The translations under genes were made by a program, and so were the position numbers. The notes beneath the pieces are model-generated. The model searched no databases and was not told where the DNA came from. It was given only the letters and a program-made list of their open reading frames with translations. From Erigeron canadensis (taxonomy: Eukaryota > Streptophyta > Magnoliopsida > Asterales > Asteraceae), in NCBI RefSeq assembly GCF_010389155.1, contig NC_057769.1, positions 34,271,548-34,335,547 of the forward strand: 64,000 nt of DNA, in the 5' to 3' direction. This document shows, one piece after another, positions 10,660 through 23,217 of this stretch; position 1 is the stretch's first letter; every line of letters begins with the position of its first letter.

Positions 10660-11380
10660 ATAAGCCACATAAGTTTTTAACTCGCCAATCTCTTTTTCAA
10701 CATCTCGGTCATTGTTTATTACAATTGGTCACTTGCTATGGTTAAAAGGATATTTCACCCCGTACCTATTATTTATTATAGCTTTTGTCCATTTTATATA
10801 TACTTCATTTGCATCACATTTATTTCCCAATTCTCCTTTTATTGTTTGAGTTGATTTGTAACATATCTGGTTTTAATATAAGGGTTGAGATTTATCTAAG
10901 TATGTTGTTGTGTTTGAGAGGATACTTAAGGGATATAAACAAATGTAAATGTTAAGTCATCATGTATTAAACATATTAACAATATCTTTAGCTACATAAG
11001 CAACTTACCGGAAGTTATTAGTAAATTAGATGGTAAAAGGAACAAAAATTAAATAAAAAACTGTTTCAAAATATGAATACATTCCTTTATGTTTTCCTTA
11101 AACAAGATTCTGGTGCGACATATACACACGTAGACGCACACGTTTGTAAAAAAAAAAACAAAAAAACAATAAACATTCACCAATAATGCTATGACACTTC
11201 TATACACCTATCTTTGTTCAAATTGATGTTGTCTCCCTTTGGCTTCTCGAGTTCTCCATCATAACTACTATCAATCCCTACCAAGCCAATAATGAAGAAA
11301 GTTCGATGTCGTTTCGCACATATAATGGTGTCCCTTTTTGCGTGTGATTTATATGTATATAATAATGTCCTTATATGAAG
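10660..11380. other. Upstream region of the first carbonic anhydrase gene
   Basis: AT-rich, no ORF of interest on either strand and no repeat recognised. The open frame at 11189-11437 on the minus strand overlaps the promoter and has no family likeness. Confidence 0.5.
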
Positions 11381-11387
11381 GGTACAA

Positions 11388-11396
11388 CTATATAAG
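11388..11396 (+). promoter_or_regulatory. TATA box of carbonic anhydrase gene 1
   Basis: CTATATAAG about 130 bp before the ATG at 11526, followed by a CT-rich leader. The paralog has TATAAA at the same distance. Confidence 0.6.
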
Positions 11397-11525
11397 AGAA
11401 AGCACATTTTCATCTCTTTCTCCCCTCTATCAAACAAAACTTTATCAACTCTCTCTATCTTCCTTCAAAATAAACAAAAAATATAATACGTACACACATT
11501 TATATAATTCTCTTTATATATATAA

Positions 11526-14500
11526 ATGATGAATAATTTAAACTTTTTGGCACTTGAATTTCTCTTGCTTATGATTATTTTCTCTCATCCATCATCAACC
11601 CAAGCTCAAGAAGTTGGTAACGCCCTCAACTTAACATTCTTCACTATATAATACTCGAACTCGATTGATATCTAACTGTAATTTAGGAACGTATACAAAA
11701 CTCATTGGTGTATCAATTAATGTAGTTAAATTGTTTTTGTTTAATATGGTAGTTTCTTGACCTTTTGTTTATATATATGTGTAAATGAAGAAAATCAAAG
11801 CGAATTTGATTATGTGGGAGGCAGCCATATGGGACCGGAGAATTGGGGCGACATAAAGAAAGAATGGTCATTATGCAGCAACGGGACGATGCAGTCTCCT
11901 ATCGATATGTCGAGTCAGAGGGTAGAGATGATGCTCAACTCTAAGAAGCTTAACAGAAGCTATATGGCTTCTAATGCTACCATCAAAAATAGAGGACATG
12001 ACATTATGGTAATTACATAATTATACTATTGCATTACTTGTCTATACTTTAACAACAACTTGAACTTTTCGTGGGGAGAGCTTAACGGCATAAAACTAAC
12101 ACATTTTGACGCGGGACGAAAAGTGAAAAAGGTATCAAATTTAGGAATTTATTTACTATTTGTTTACTTTAGGGGTGAAAAGTAAAAAATGCGTGACAAA
12201 AAAAATGTGATTTTCTTTTTTTTTTTTTATGGACAAATTTACTCTACTCCAATAAATTAAAGATCAGTGAATGGGCTTTATGAAATGGGCCAACCCACAT
12301 TTACAACTGGGTCTTTAATTGGTTAATGAAATTATCGAGTTGGCACACCTAAAATCTACCTCGATATTAGTATTAATAACTACGTACTCATATGGAGTTG
12401 ATGTGTCTACGCGTAATTTATAGGATCATACCAATAAAATTAACTTTTACTCTTTCACCATGAGAAGATATTCGAGAATACGTACCATTTATCAGATTTG
12501 TAATAATTCATACATATGTTTGATTTTAATGTTATATATATATATAGCTTAAATGGGAAGGAAATGCGGGATCAATTAGCGTCTATGACACCGAGTATAT
12601 TTTGAAACAAGCGCATTGGCACTCGCCTTCAGAGCATACCATCAACGGCCGAAGGTATTTTTACTTTAATTTGTTATGATTTAAAAATTGTATGTAAATC
12701 ATCATAAATTTAATTAAATCAACAACGACACGTTATGATTCATGCATTCGTGAACAGATATGACATGGAACTGCATATGGTCCATCTTAGCAACGACAAC
12801 AAAATAGCTGTCATCGCTGTTCTTTACAGTCTTGGCGAGCCTGACCATTTTCTTTCTAAGGTATACCGTACTGTTCTTATTCTTCACTTTTAAAGTTTAT
12901 AGTTTTCAGAGTAAACAATATTTTATTTGTTCGCGTTGGAAATGAATATTTTTGAATTCTACTTTTGACGCATTTTACTTACAAACAATTTGTTTTCATA
13001 ATTGAACATATTTTCATCTGACTAAAAATCGATTTGTGCGCAGTTGACGGTCAACATATCGTCTATGATAGATGAAAAGGGGGGACGTGGATACAGTGGG
13101 ATCATAAATCCCGGAGAGATACAAATAAGTAGCAGGAGGTATTATCGGTACTTTGGTTCACTAACTGTTCCTCCTTGCACCGAAGAGGTTCTTTGGACCA
13201 TTAGCAGAAAGGTACTAAATTACACTATTAATTAATAACAATATCAAAGTAGTGTAAACAAGAGTGTCTATATCTCACCTCCATCAGATCCCGCTCATAA
13301 GGATTGAGTCTTGTTGTATATATATATTATAGATAAAAAAAATAACATCTTAAAATTGCTCTAATAGTTATCAATTTGGACCTCTTTACTACATGTCTCA
13401 TGTTAGAATCTCGTTAAGTACAATCGTGAAAGTGGCTTGGGAAAAATTCGATAACGGTCACGGCCTCACGACATATCCTTGTTAGATCACGTACATTAAC
13501 TAGAGTAAAAGTTAGGTTCGTCTTTTTCATGTATCCTGAATTTAAAAAATCGTCCATATATATATAATTATTAAAACAGTAGTTAACCGAGCAAATCTAA
13601 GCACTCTTCTAAACTAAAGCTGTGTTAAAATACTGACACATAGGATTTATCCTATGTGGCATCTTCATACTTTTTCATGATATTTTATCTTATATTTATA
13701 TAAAACAAAAATTAATATAAATAAAAATAAAATATAGAAAATATATATATAAAAAAGTGAAAATAAACTTTTAAGCAAACTTATTAATTAAGTATTCTTT
13801 AACCAAATTTAGAATCGTTATATTTTCATTGGAATTATATTTTACGTATTTTAGTTTATTATTTATGACTTTTTGATATTCACCAAAATTTGGTTTCAAC
13901 TTTAATGTGATTATATCTAATCCATACATTACACATTTAGATTCATTAAGATATATTTTTCACTAACAAGTTTGGCTATTTATTAAAAAAAAATAAAAGT
14001 CTGCAATAATGGTCAATATTTTGATAACTTTTTATTGTTCTTTTTACAATTATATAGTTAATTTAATATGATTTCAAACCTTATTTAGAATGATAATTTT
14101 CTTTTTCAAAGTTTCATCTCTTTTTATATGATTGGGGTAAAATCTTAAGAGTCAAAAAGCAAGTTTTTGTGCCGAGTCAAAAAACGAGTTGACTAGTAAC
14201 AAATTTTTTTTTTATCAATTCAGTCACTTAATGATTAATAATTTATTAATTTAAAGAGTTTTATTTAAATTACCAAAACAAGTTTCGAGACACATTTATT
14301 CTTCATGTACATTAAACATAGTTTAAAATACGAGAATACAATACCTTAATTAACTTTTAGGTTTAATGAAAAGATTTAAAAATAAATTCAATATAAATTT
14401 GAAGATTAACAAAAGAAACAAGTTACTACAGATTTATTTTAACTATACAAAATGTATGCAATCTTAAAAATAAAAAATCTTTAAATATTAATTTAAAGTT

Positions 14501-15965
14501 TCGTTAAACCAAATATAGATACCGAGAATTCAAACATTGTTTTTTATCTTTATTTATATATCTACGAAATACACAATATTAGTCAAAATTTTGTTGAATG
14601 ATTGTTTTAAACAGCCGCACATCGTGCGAGTAAAAAACCTAATATATCTATATAAATATTAAAACAGTAAGAATCCTATCCTTTTAAGCCATCCTTCCTA
14701 AATCAAAGTTATGCTTAAATGTTGCCACATAAGATTTATCCTATGTGGCATCTCCATGTTTTTTTTAAATTATCAATATTTTTTTATAGAAAATATAGTA
14801 TAAATTAGAATATAAAAACTATAAAATTAGATATATCGTATATGAAAAACAATATATTTATGGGATTGATCAACATTAATTTGGCAAAAATATTACAAAT
14901 CCACAAATTCTTACATACCCTTTATTATTATTGTTGTTGTTGTTGTTATTATTATTATTATTATCATCATTATTATTTATTTTTATTTTTAATTAAATCA
15001 TCACTTAGTACGTATGATTACAAATTCTATATTACTAAATCCTTAAATTTGTTAGAATTGTACATACGATTACAAATTCATTTGTTATTGATTCCATTTG
15101 TATGTATTTAGGATGAATGGTAATATAATCTAATAACATTAACAATTCTATAAAAAAGGTTTTTTTAAGCTTTATTTTGTGTATGTATATAATTGCTATT
15201 TAACAAATAGTTAAACATTTATCAAGCTCTATGTAGTCAAAAGATTCAATCATCATGATGTGGAAATAATATACTCTATATGAATTAATAGACGATAATA
15301 GATGTATCAAAATAGGTTGGTTCAGAGTCCAGACATCTTCACCTAATTCTTGATCATATATTCTGGGCACTCCAATAAATCGAATTCGCGTGTTTCAACT
15401 TTACATGTAGGTCTACACTACACTTCATTGTTTTGTTGACCTAATTGTATGTTGCGGGTATTCGACCAACTATAACAATTCTTTAAAGTATAGTCAAAGT
15501 CCTCAATGCCAAATTTCAATCTGAATTTAGGTCTATTTGTATGTTAAAACATTATGCATGGAGTTCACATTACATAATCTATCATCCAAGGATTAGAGGT
15601 CGCTATATTTTTCATGTTTCATAATATAGTTTATTATTATACTGCTTTAAAAAAAATACGCACATAGTTTGGGTAAAAGACCTAATGTGTGTATATATAT
15701 ATATATTACTGACACTGTGTTTATTTTTATTTTATGTATATAGATAAGAACAGTTTCAAAAGATCAAGTTAAACTACTTCGAAAGGCTGTACACGATGTA
15801 AGCACAAATAAAACCAAATTGATATTGATTTTCTTGTAGTTTAATTTCCTTTTTAATGCTGATTATCTATCGATGACTTTGTTGCAGTATGCTGAAAACA
15901 ATGCAAGACCAATACAACCACTTAATCAACGCCATGTACGATTTTATGGTCCGATCTCAAGATAG
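11526..15965 (+). CDS. Alpha carbonic anhydrase 1 (272 aa, 7 exons)
   Basis: Exons: 11526-11616, 11791-12008, 12548-12654, 12758-12860, 13044-13211, 15744-15797, 15888-15965. All have GT-AG borders and join in frame to 819 nt. The enzyme interconverts CO2 and bicarbonate. A hydrophobic signal peptide ([10 protein letters not shown]) ends near TQA-QE at residue 27, so it enters the secretory pathway (apoplast or ER-routed plastid). Zinc ligands are His126, His128 ([10 protein letters not shown]) and His145 (ELHMVH). His100 (NRGHDI) is the proton-shuttle position, Thr214 (SLTVPPCT) the gatekeeper, and Cys59-Cys218 the expected disulfide. It looks catalytically intact. Two in-frame ATGs begin the ORF; the first is used. 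Intron 6 is 2.5 kb and holds two Helitron-like insertions. A tandem paralog starts 1.4 kb downstream. It belongs to the plant alpha-CA clade often labelled alpha-CA 7; exact orthology was not tested. Confidence 0.93.
13555..14640 (+). mobile_element. Helitron-like insertion in intron 6 of CA gene 1, first copy
   Basis: Begins near ATATATAATTATTAAAACAG and ends CAGCCGCACATCGTGCGAGT then AAAAAACCTAAT. The CGCAC..GTGCG hairpin and CTAA end are Helitron-like. A shared block GGATTTATCCTATGTGGCATC occurs near the start of this and the following copy. Confidence 0.6.
14641..15690 (+). mobile_element. Helitron-like insertion in intron 6 of CA gene 1, second copy
   Basis: Starts TCTATATAAATATTAAAACAG directly after the first copy's end, carries the same AGATTTATCCTATGTGGCAT block about 90 bp in, and ends near GGGTAAAAGACCTAATG around 15690. 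Includes a TTG/TTA trinucleotide run at about 14930-14970. The hairpin of this copy is eroded. Confidence 0.55.
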
Positions 15966-17249
15966 TTAAGAGCGAATGTTTTAGATGAACAAGTTTCAAT
16001 AATTAGTAATCCGGCCATTTTGGATGTTTTACATATCTTTTATTTATAGCTGTATCATATTTCTACCTATTTATATGAGACTATTTAATTTAGAAAAAAT
16101 TACTTGCATTTGTTACAAATCACAAATCTCAGTTTAGTAACTTTTTGGGTATACAAATAATATTGAGCTTAATTGATTAATTAATGGTGGATTAGGGTTA
16201 TGTGTATGAATTTAGTGTGTGGATGATGGGAGGTTGAATATGAAGAGGAAAAATAAAATAGGTTAAGTGTGTGTTTCTTAGTCAAAGGCTTAGTTACAAA
16301 TGCAATTACGACGGATTATATATTTCTAACTAGATTATTAACCCGCGTAATACGCGAAAAACACATTAAAAAATATATATTAAAATTTAGAGTGATCGAC
16401 ATGAATCGTCCTTATGGTTTGCCCAAAAAAGTCTGATTTCTTTCTTTAACTTTAAAATGGTATGGTCTCTAGGATCATCCTTTATAGATGGAAAATGATC
16501 ACGTTTCATCCTTTTCGAAAATGAATGTTAACTCGAATCTGTAACCCCCTCACGTGCATTCCACGTGAGGGTATTTTCGAGTTTTCCAATATGAAAGGAC
16601 CTTCATTGATACTTTATGATGAACACTACAAAGTGGAAGCCTCTAAAAACCTGTGACTCGGCTTCTATGCGTGAGTTTTTTCTCATGTTTTATTTTGTAA
16701 TTGACACAATGACAGGAGTTGTTTGACTTTTTTTTTCCAGTTCTCATAATTCAATACTAGAAAAGGAAGAGAGAATCATGCTTTGTAAACTATCTATTCC
16801 CCTGTCTTTTTTTTTTTTAAGGAAATGAAAATAGAGAAAGAAAAAGCTACAATATACTTTTATTTTCATTCCCTTTTTCAAACAAACAAGGGAAGTGTAA
16901 TTATTTTCCTTTCTCATGCCTCCATTCCATTGTACCAAACAACACCTTATATGAGTATTTAGATCTTCAGTTAACCTAGCGAGTGGTATATTTGCAACAA
17001 TATATTTTTTTGTATTTTACAAATTTCATTTCCTTTGTATTTATGCTTTTAATAAATAAAATAATTTCATTCTATATTTGAATTTATATTGAAATAAAAT
17101 CAATCAGATGGAATATATGAAAGCATAAAAACAAATATCACCTTCAATATTTTGATTTTAAAAGAAAAGAAAAAAAGACACGATACATGTGATTCTTTCC
17201 TTGGTTGTATCAAACTGCCAAATCACTTATTTACTGCCACCATACCTTT
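15966..17249. other. Spacer between the two carbonic anhydrase genes
   Basis: Contains a minus-oriented Helitron 3' terminus at 16330 (minus strand: CGCGTATTACGCGGGTTAAT, then AATCTAG and host T, with an obvious hairpin). A probable hAT-type MITE lies at about 16713-16945, whose ends GGAGTTGTTTGACTT and, inverted, AAGGTGTTGTTTGGTAC resemble each other. The rest is the 3' flank of gene 1 and AT-rich DNA. Confidence 0.5.
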
Positions 17250-17255
17250 TATAAA
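17250..17255 (+). promoter_or_regulatory. TATA box of carbonic anhydrase gene 2
   Basis: TATAAA about 130 bp upstream of the ATG at 17386, followed by a CT-rich leader as in gene 1. Confidence 0.55.
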
Positions 17256-17385
17256 TTCTCTCTACAAATATATAAACTGTAAATACTTTATGAAAATACA
17301 TCTTCTTGAGTAAATCTCCATTCCTTTTTCTTCTTCTTTTTCCTCCTTCACCTCCATCACAACTATCCATCTCCATAACCACACA

Positions 17386-20300
17386 ATGCGCATTGGCTCC
17401 ATAATTCTGTCTCTACTAATAGTTTTACTTACTATTAATGTCTTTCCCAATTTAATCTATGCCCAAGAAGTAGGTATGTATTTCTTAATTAACCATTATA
17501 CACAATTACTTATATCTATCTATGCGAGACGACACACTTTTAGCTTTTTCATCAACTAAACTTTTGGCAAACGGCTACCTAAAAAAATTGCCCAACTGAT
17601 CCTTACATTGTGACCCATTGACGAAAGGTCACGGGAGTAATTGTACGATTTTGTTAGTTTTGATGTATTTAGTTTCGGTTAAAGTACGATAGCAATATTC
17701 TTTTTCTTTTTTTTTTTTTACCCTTTCCATGCAAGGTAAGTATATATTCTCACACAAATAGTTACAAATGGTCCATCAAGACACTATGACAGTTTCTAAT
17801 TTCGTAAGAAATTGATTGATCATCTCAAATATTGAGAGTCTAAAGTAAATAAACCTTTCTAGCTAGCATATAATTATAAAGGCATTCTTGTGTGTGTTAG
17901 AAAATGAGAAGGAGTTCGACTATATCAAAGATGGCGAAAAAGGACCTGGAAAATGGGGGAAGCTACACAAAGAATGGTCGGCATGTAACAAGGGCAAAAT
18001 GCAGTCACCAATTGACTTGTCGAATGAAAGAGTTGATATCATTCACAAATCAAACAAGTTATCGAGGAACTACAAACCATGCCCTGCCATTATCATTAAC
18101 CGCGGCCACGACATTGCGGTGAGATATACTTTGGAAATGTTCTGTATATTATTGTTTTGTTTTTGTTAGCCGATAAATTATAACAATACAAATAAATACC
18201 TACTTTTTTTTAAAAAAAAAAATGTTTATAAGCAATTCCAAACACCCTTAAGCATAATGTCTTTTATTTATGAAGTCATATTTCTGAATGATTAGTTAAA
18301 ATTTGGGATACATTCTATTCGTCCCGTATTAAATGTCTAATTTTGACTTGTCAAGTCTTCTGCTTTAAACTTTGACCATAAAAATATTTGTCTATACTTT
18401 AAACTTTGACCATGAAAATATTTGTCTATACTATATGACACTTCTTATAAAATATATAGACGGATTGGGTTTTCAATGTATTTTTCATTAATATAACTTT
18501 CGTCTACTATTATATAACAAAAAAAAATATTTATGGTTAAAATTGTAAGCAGAAAACTTAACAAGTCAAAATTAACAGTCGACGGGGAATATGTTTGTTG
18601 ATGAAGGTGACATCATTATTTACAATAAATGTTATGAATATAAGATCACAAAACCGATGTTACATAAATATGATTTAACTTGTATTGAAATCTTTTCCAT
18701 TCTTCATCTTTTTCTTTTCAACATATACAAGTGTGTTGATAATTTTATTTAAGTTTAGCATTTCAATTGATATACACTTACGGGCTATATAATTTGCGTA
18801 TCCCGCCGCTATCTATAATGAGGAAAAGACAACCTTGGCACGAATGTTGTTCAGAATTTTTTTGATTTCACAACTCAAGTTTCTTTTCAAAAAATTTCAT
18901 AACTTTTTCTATTTTACAACTCAAATTTTCAATATATATTTTACGAGAAATAGCGGGTGGGATGGACCCACAAAAGAGAGGTGGGGACTGGGGATTGTAA
19001 TTGGCCAAGGGCCCAAGACACATGTTATTCATCTAGTTTAATAGAGAAAATAATCTCAATATCCATTTTTTAAAAATTTTTTTATTAATTTGTCAAAGTT
19101 TTTTTAGATTTTATTAAAATACCCACAAAAATCGTAATAATTTTAAAAAATTGCAATGAAATTGTTAAAATCGTAATAAGATTATGAAATTCGCATAAAG
19201 AAAATTAAAAATCTTATAAAGAACATTGAAAAATCGCATAAAGATTTCAGAATCACATAAAGAACTTAGAATCTCATAAAGAACTTTATATGTACAAAAT
19301 CTTTATGAGATTTATAAAATCTTTATGCGATTATGGTTAAATCTTTATGCGATTTTGTTAAATCTTTATGGGATTTTAGAAATGCCATTGCGATTTTATA
19401 TAATCTCGTTGCGATTTTCGGAATCTTATTGCGATTTTTGAAATTTATTGCGATTTTGTTGGATATTTTGTAAAAATCTTAAAAACTTGGGTATATTGAT
19501 GTATTTTTAAAAAAAATTAGGTATTGAGGTTATTTTCTTTTATATAGTTGCGGTAGCTTGTAGGTAATAGATGTTCATAGTTTTGAAAATTAATTTCTTT
19601 AAAATCATCCTAAGAATGGTGGAATCATTAGATGAAGTCGTGTCAATATAGCCACATTTTGAGAAAAGGAATAGCTTATCCTAATTTCCTTTCGATTTTC
19701 TCCGTCAAAATGGAAAATTGAGTTTGAATATATACAATTTAGCTAGATTAATTTCTACTTTTCTAGTACTCGTACTTTTATTACTAAATACGAGTATATG
19801 TTTATACCAGACAAGATGCAGAAATATATGTCTATCCCAGCTGTTACACATGAACACTTAAAATAAAATATTGTTTAACTTTGAATCACACATATCGAGG
19901 TGAACATGTGGTGTTTTGCTAATAATGTTTGAGGCATGGGCATTAGGAAAAATGGAAAATACACTCTCGATTATTGTCTGTCACGTTATCTTAGAAAACA
20001 GTTTTTACTCAAATAAATCCCAGCTATATGGGTTAATCGGTAAGAAGACCCATACTTAGACAACGTTGGATGGCCCGATGGCTTATCAACGGGGTATTCT
20101 ATTTGAGTTCGAGCCCCATTTTCTTTATATGTGGGAATGATTATTGAGGTTTGGAAATTCCCCCGAAATATGTAGATATACGTGTAGTTTGGCAACAAGA
20201 TTAAAATAGTTTAGGGCCCGTTTGGTTGAATATTTACTAGTTTTTTATTTATAATTTTTTTACAAAATAAAAGGGGTTTTCATTTTTTAGAAAACATATA

Positions 20301-22402
20301 AAAATATTAAAAACGCGTTCGAAATAGAAAACGAGAAAACAAGTTCCATATGTGAGGGGAGGGGGAGGGAGGAAATAAAAAATGAAAAACAAGAAAAACA
20401 TGTTTTCAAGTTTATATTGAAAAATAGAAAACATTGTTTTTTGTTTTCCTGGAAAACCTTCTTAGAAAACTATGATTAGGACGCGTTTTCTGTTTTTTTT
20501 TTATATGTTTTTTTGAAAAACAAAATTAGAAAACAAGGGATGTTTACCAAACACGCCCTTACCGTTTTAAACGAATTAAAACCTGGATGGTTTACTACTA
20601 TGGATTATTAGCAAAGTAAAACCTAGATAGGGGTTGGGTATTGTAAAACAATTATTAATATAAAACAAATAAGACAAGATCTTGACCCTTAGATTATGGT
20701 TAAATTGATGCACGAAGATTCACGAAGCAATACGATGATTTCTATGATGCATGGTGATCTTCACTGAAGAAAAAACCTATTGTTTTGTTTGTTTTACTTT
20801 AATATTTGTTTTATTTTACCTAAAAAACTACGGAGTATATATCAAAACTAACATTAGTTACCAAATTCAGTTTTATTATGATAAGAAAAAGTTTTGATAG
20901 TAATATAATTATAAAAAAGTTTAGTTCTAATTCCTGCTTCTGTAAATATATAACAACACATCATTACTGAATGCCAAAAGAATTACCATGCTTGACTTTT
21001 TGATTGACTTGAATGGATATATGGTGTGCAGGTTCATTGGGAGGGCGATGCAGGTTCAATTGAAATAAATGGGACTGCATACGAACTAAAACAAGCCCAT
21101 TGGCACTCGCCTTCTGAGCATACCATTAACAGTAGAAGGTCCGAGCCTTTTTGTATTACCGCTTAGTTAGTATAGTTCTTATGCGTTACATAGCGAGACT
21201 TAGTCTCCATCTATTTGTGCAGTTGACATTGCAATTCGTTGAACAATATATGTAATAGGAAATTAATAATTTTGTAGATATTCATTGGAGCTACATATGG
21301 TTCACAAGAGCACTGATCCAAACTCCAAACACCAGATAGCAGTCATTGGGGTCCTTTACAAAATTGGAAAGCCTAATCATTTTCTCTCCAAGGTATAATC
21401 ATTTTTTTTCTTTTAGATATCCACATATATTTTAGTTCACTACATATTAACCTTAACCATTTAGCAGTAAAATAACATTTATAGATAACCTGAATGGGCT
21501 GAGACGTGCTGCATTAATTAATGTTACATTGAATAATTGAACTTTACGGACTAGAAAAATGTGGCTTTAGTTATGTCGATAACATGTTCCAAGTTAAGTT
21601 ATATGTGCTTGCTAGCTACAACAATTATAAAGATACAATTACTAATTTTCATGAATCGGGCACAACGTGTGTTTTATAAATTATAACTGAAGATATTGTG
21701 CTTAAAAATGTGCCAGAAGATATTGTCTTTGTAATTGTTATGACGATAACTTATATAAAATGAATCTAACCTTAACAAGTTTGTGTCACATTGAAACCGA
21801 CAAACATATATAGTGACAATGACTAGTGGATTTGTTGATTGATCCATGTATATATCAGTTGGTTGGAAACATAACATCATTGGTGAATCAAGATAACAAA
21901 CACAGAGACCCAGGAGTGATTGATCCAAAAGAAATCAAGATGAGTCGCCGAAGATACTACAACTATATTGGCTCACTCACCGTGCCTCCATGTACCGAAG
22001 GTGTCATTTGGACCATTAGCAAAAAGGTATATATAGTCATGACTGCGTAATTCATATGTTTTTTTGTTATTAAAGTGTACTTGGAATGTTGCACTTATTT
22101 GGTGTTATATATACTGAGAATGAATATATGTTGGATTTTGATGATATCTTCGGAATATATGATGCAGGTGAGGTCTGTGTCGCTAGATCAAGTAAAATTG
22201 CTTCGAGAGGCTGTTCACGATGTAAGCATAATTTTATTTTTCTAATTGGAAAATAGTTTGGAATATTTCAAGCTCATTATTGATTTGCTTAATGTTCTAA
22301 AATGAAAAAATATTATTTGTCAATAAATTGCAGCATGCGGCAAAAAATGCAAGGCCACTACAACCACACCATCAAAGAGACATTCAACTTGTTGGTCCCT
22401 AG
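17386..22402 (+). CDS. Alpha carbonic anhydrase 2 (272 aa, 7 exons), tandem paralog
   Basis: Exons: 17386-17473, 17901-18118, 21032-21138, 21278-21392, 21859-22026, 22168-22221, 22334-22402. They join in frame to 819 nt. Introns sit at the same places and phases as in gene 1; exons 2, 3, 5 and 6 have identical lengths (218, 107, 168, 54). Exon 4 is 12 nt longer (STDPNSKHQ loop), balanced by shorter exons 1 and 7. A signal peptide ([15 protein letters not shown]) is cleaved near IYA-QE. Zinc ligands are His125, His127 and His144. His99 is the shuttle, Thr217 the gatekeeper, and Cys58-Cys221 the predicted disulfide, so an active secreted enzyme is expected. Intron 2 is 2.9 kb and full of transposon debris. 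The pair arose by tandem duplication; divergence in surface residues is considerable, so it is not recent. Confidence 0.93.
18311..18589. mobile_element. Decayed Stowaway-type MITE in intron 2 of CA gene 2
   Basis: TA dinucleotides flank it. The left end CATTCTATTCGTCCCGTATT and the inverted right end TTCCCCGTCGACTG resemble the CTCCCTCCGTCCC consensus. Internal TTTTGACTTGTCAAGTCTT and its inverse match the intact element at 45143-45398. Confidence 0.6.
19047..19533. mobile_element. Foldback element built of TTTATGCGATTTT repeats, in intron 2 of CA gene 2
   Basis: The outer arms pair: AATAATCTCAATATCCATTT on the left with the inverse of AATTAGGTATTGAGGTTATT on the right, then AGTTTTTTTAGATTTTAT with its counterpart. 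Inside are about a dozen degenerate copies of AAAATCGCATAAAGA on the left half and TCTTTATGCGATTTT on the right half, with the turn near 19295. No ORF. Superfamily not determined; no convincing target duplication seen. Confidence 0.6.
20056..20185 (+). mobile_element. Possible tRNA-derived SINE
   Basis: TGGCCCGATGG fits an RNA polymerase III box A (TRGYNNANNNG), and about 35 bp later GAGTTCGAGCCCC fits box B (GGTTCGANNCC). The stretch is less AT-rich than the flanking intron. No poly(A) tail or target duplication was identified. Confidence 0.4.
20212..20567. mobile_element. hAT-type MITE in intron 2 of CA gene 2
   Basis: Termini AGGGCCCGTTTGGTTGAATA and, inverted, AGGGCGTGTTTGGTAAACAT, with GAAAAC/GTTTTC-rich arms able to fold back. 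No coding sequence. An 8-bp duplication is not clear. Confidence 0.55.
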
Positions 22403-23217
22403 ATCGACCTTCTTCAATTATCTACTCTATATTTGCTTTTTCTTCGTGTGTATATATATATAGAGATTTGAAAGATGAAATTCAAGGAAATCCTTTTTTA
22501 ATGTTTACTCGAATGTTTGCATAATTGAAGATGCACGTACTTTTCACTCGTCCAAAACCACTTCTATTATATGGAGATAACATGTACAGTATTAAAGAGC
22601 CATATAATTCATCAATAACACTTTTATTAAATTCTAAATACTCGAATGTTTATCAATCCATTAACAGATATTAAAGGGCCATATAATTCATCAATAACGG
22701 GCCCAATTCTTTGTGATTTTATACCAACACCAATTTCAGGCCCTTTAGACTTTAGTGGGTTTGTTGCAACTCTATTATGCATTTTCTAAATTCTAACACA
22801 TATATTGGCTATATACTTTCTGTTAGGCTAATTGTTAAAGTTATTTGTCTTCGTCGTTATTACATTAAAATAGTTTTATAAAAGTTAAGTTACATAAATT
22901 AAGATGATGCTCATTTTTTAGGTAGACAAACCATGATATATACGTCCCAAACATCTTCTTTTCATTCATTTACTTGGGAAAAATCTCCCAATGAATAAAT
23001 AAAAGAAACATAAAAGCAACAATAAATATACAACAGAAACCGCAAATTTACAAAACATTAGAACGATATGGAGAAATCACAATCCAATGTCCACAAATTA
23101 CAATTTGTCGAGATATCAACAACCACCAACGAAAGAAATGCACCAATAAAAACCCGAAAAAAAATACTATGTTTATACGAGTAATTTTGAGAAGTTCGTT
23201 TTTACTTTTTATGAACT
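22403..23217. other. Intergenic spacer between CA gene 2 and the aquaporin
   Basis: Contains the 3' flanks of two convergent genes. A short duplication (AAAGAGCCATATAATTCATC / AAAGGGCCATATAATTCATC, about 22595 and 22672) is visible. Nothing else recognised. Confidence 0.5.

Noticed and set aside
20056..20185. tRNA gene
   Set aside because: Box A and B look-alikes are present, but no cloverleaf arms could be paired; a SINE head is more likely.
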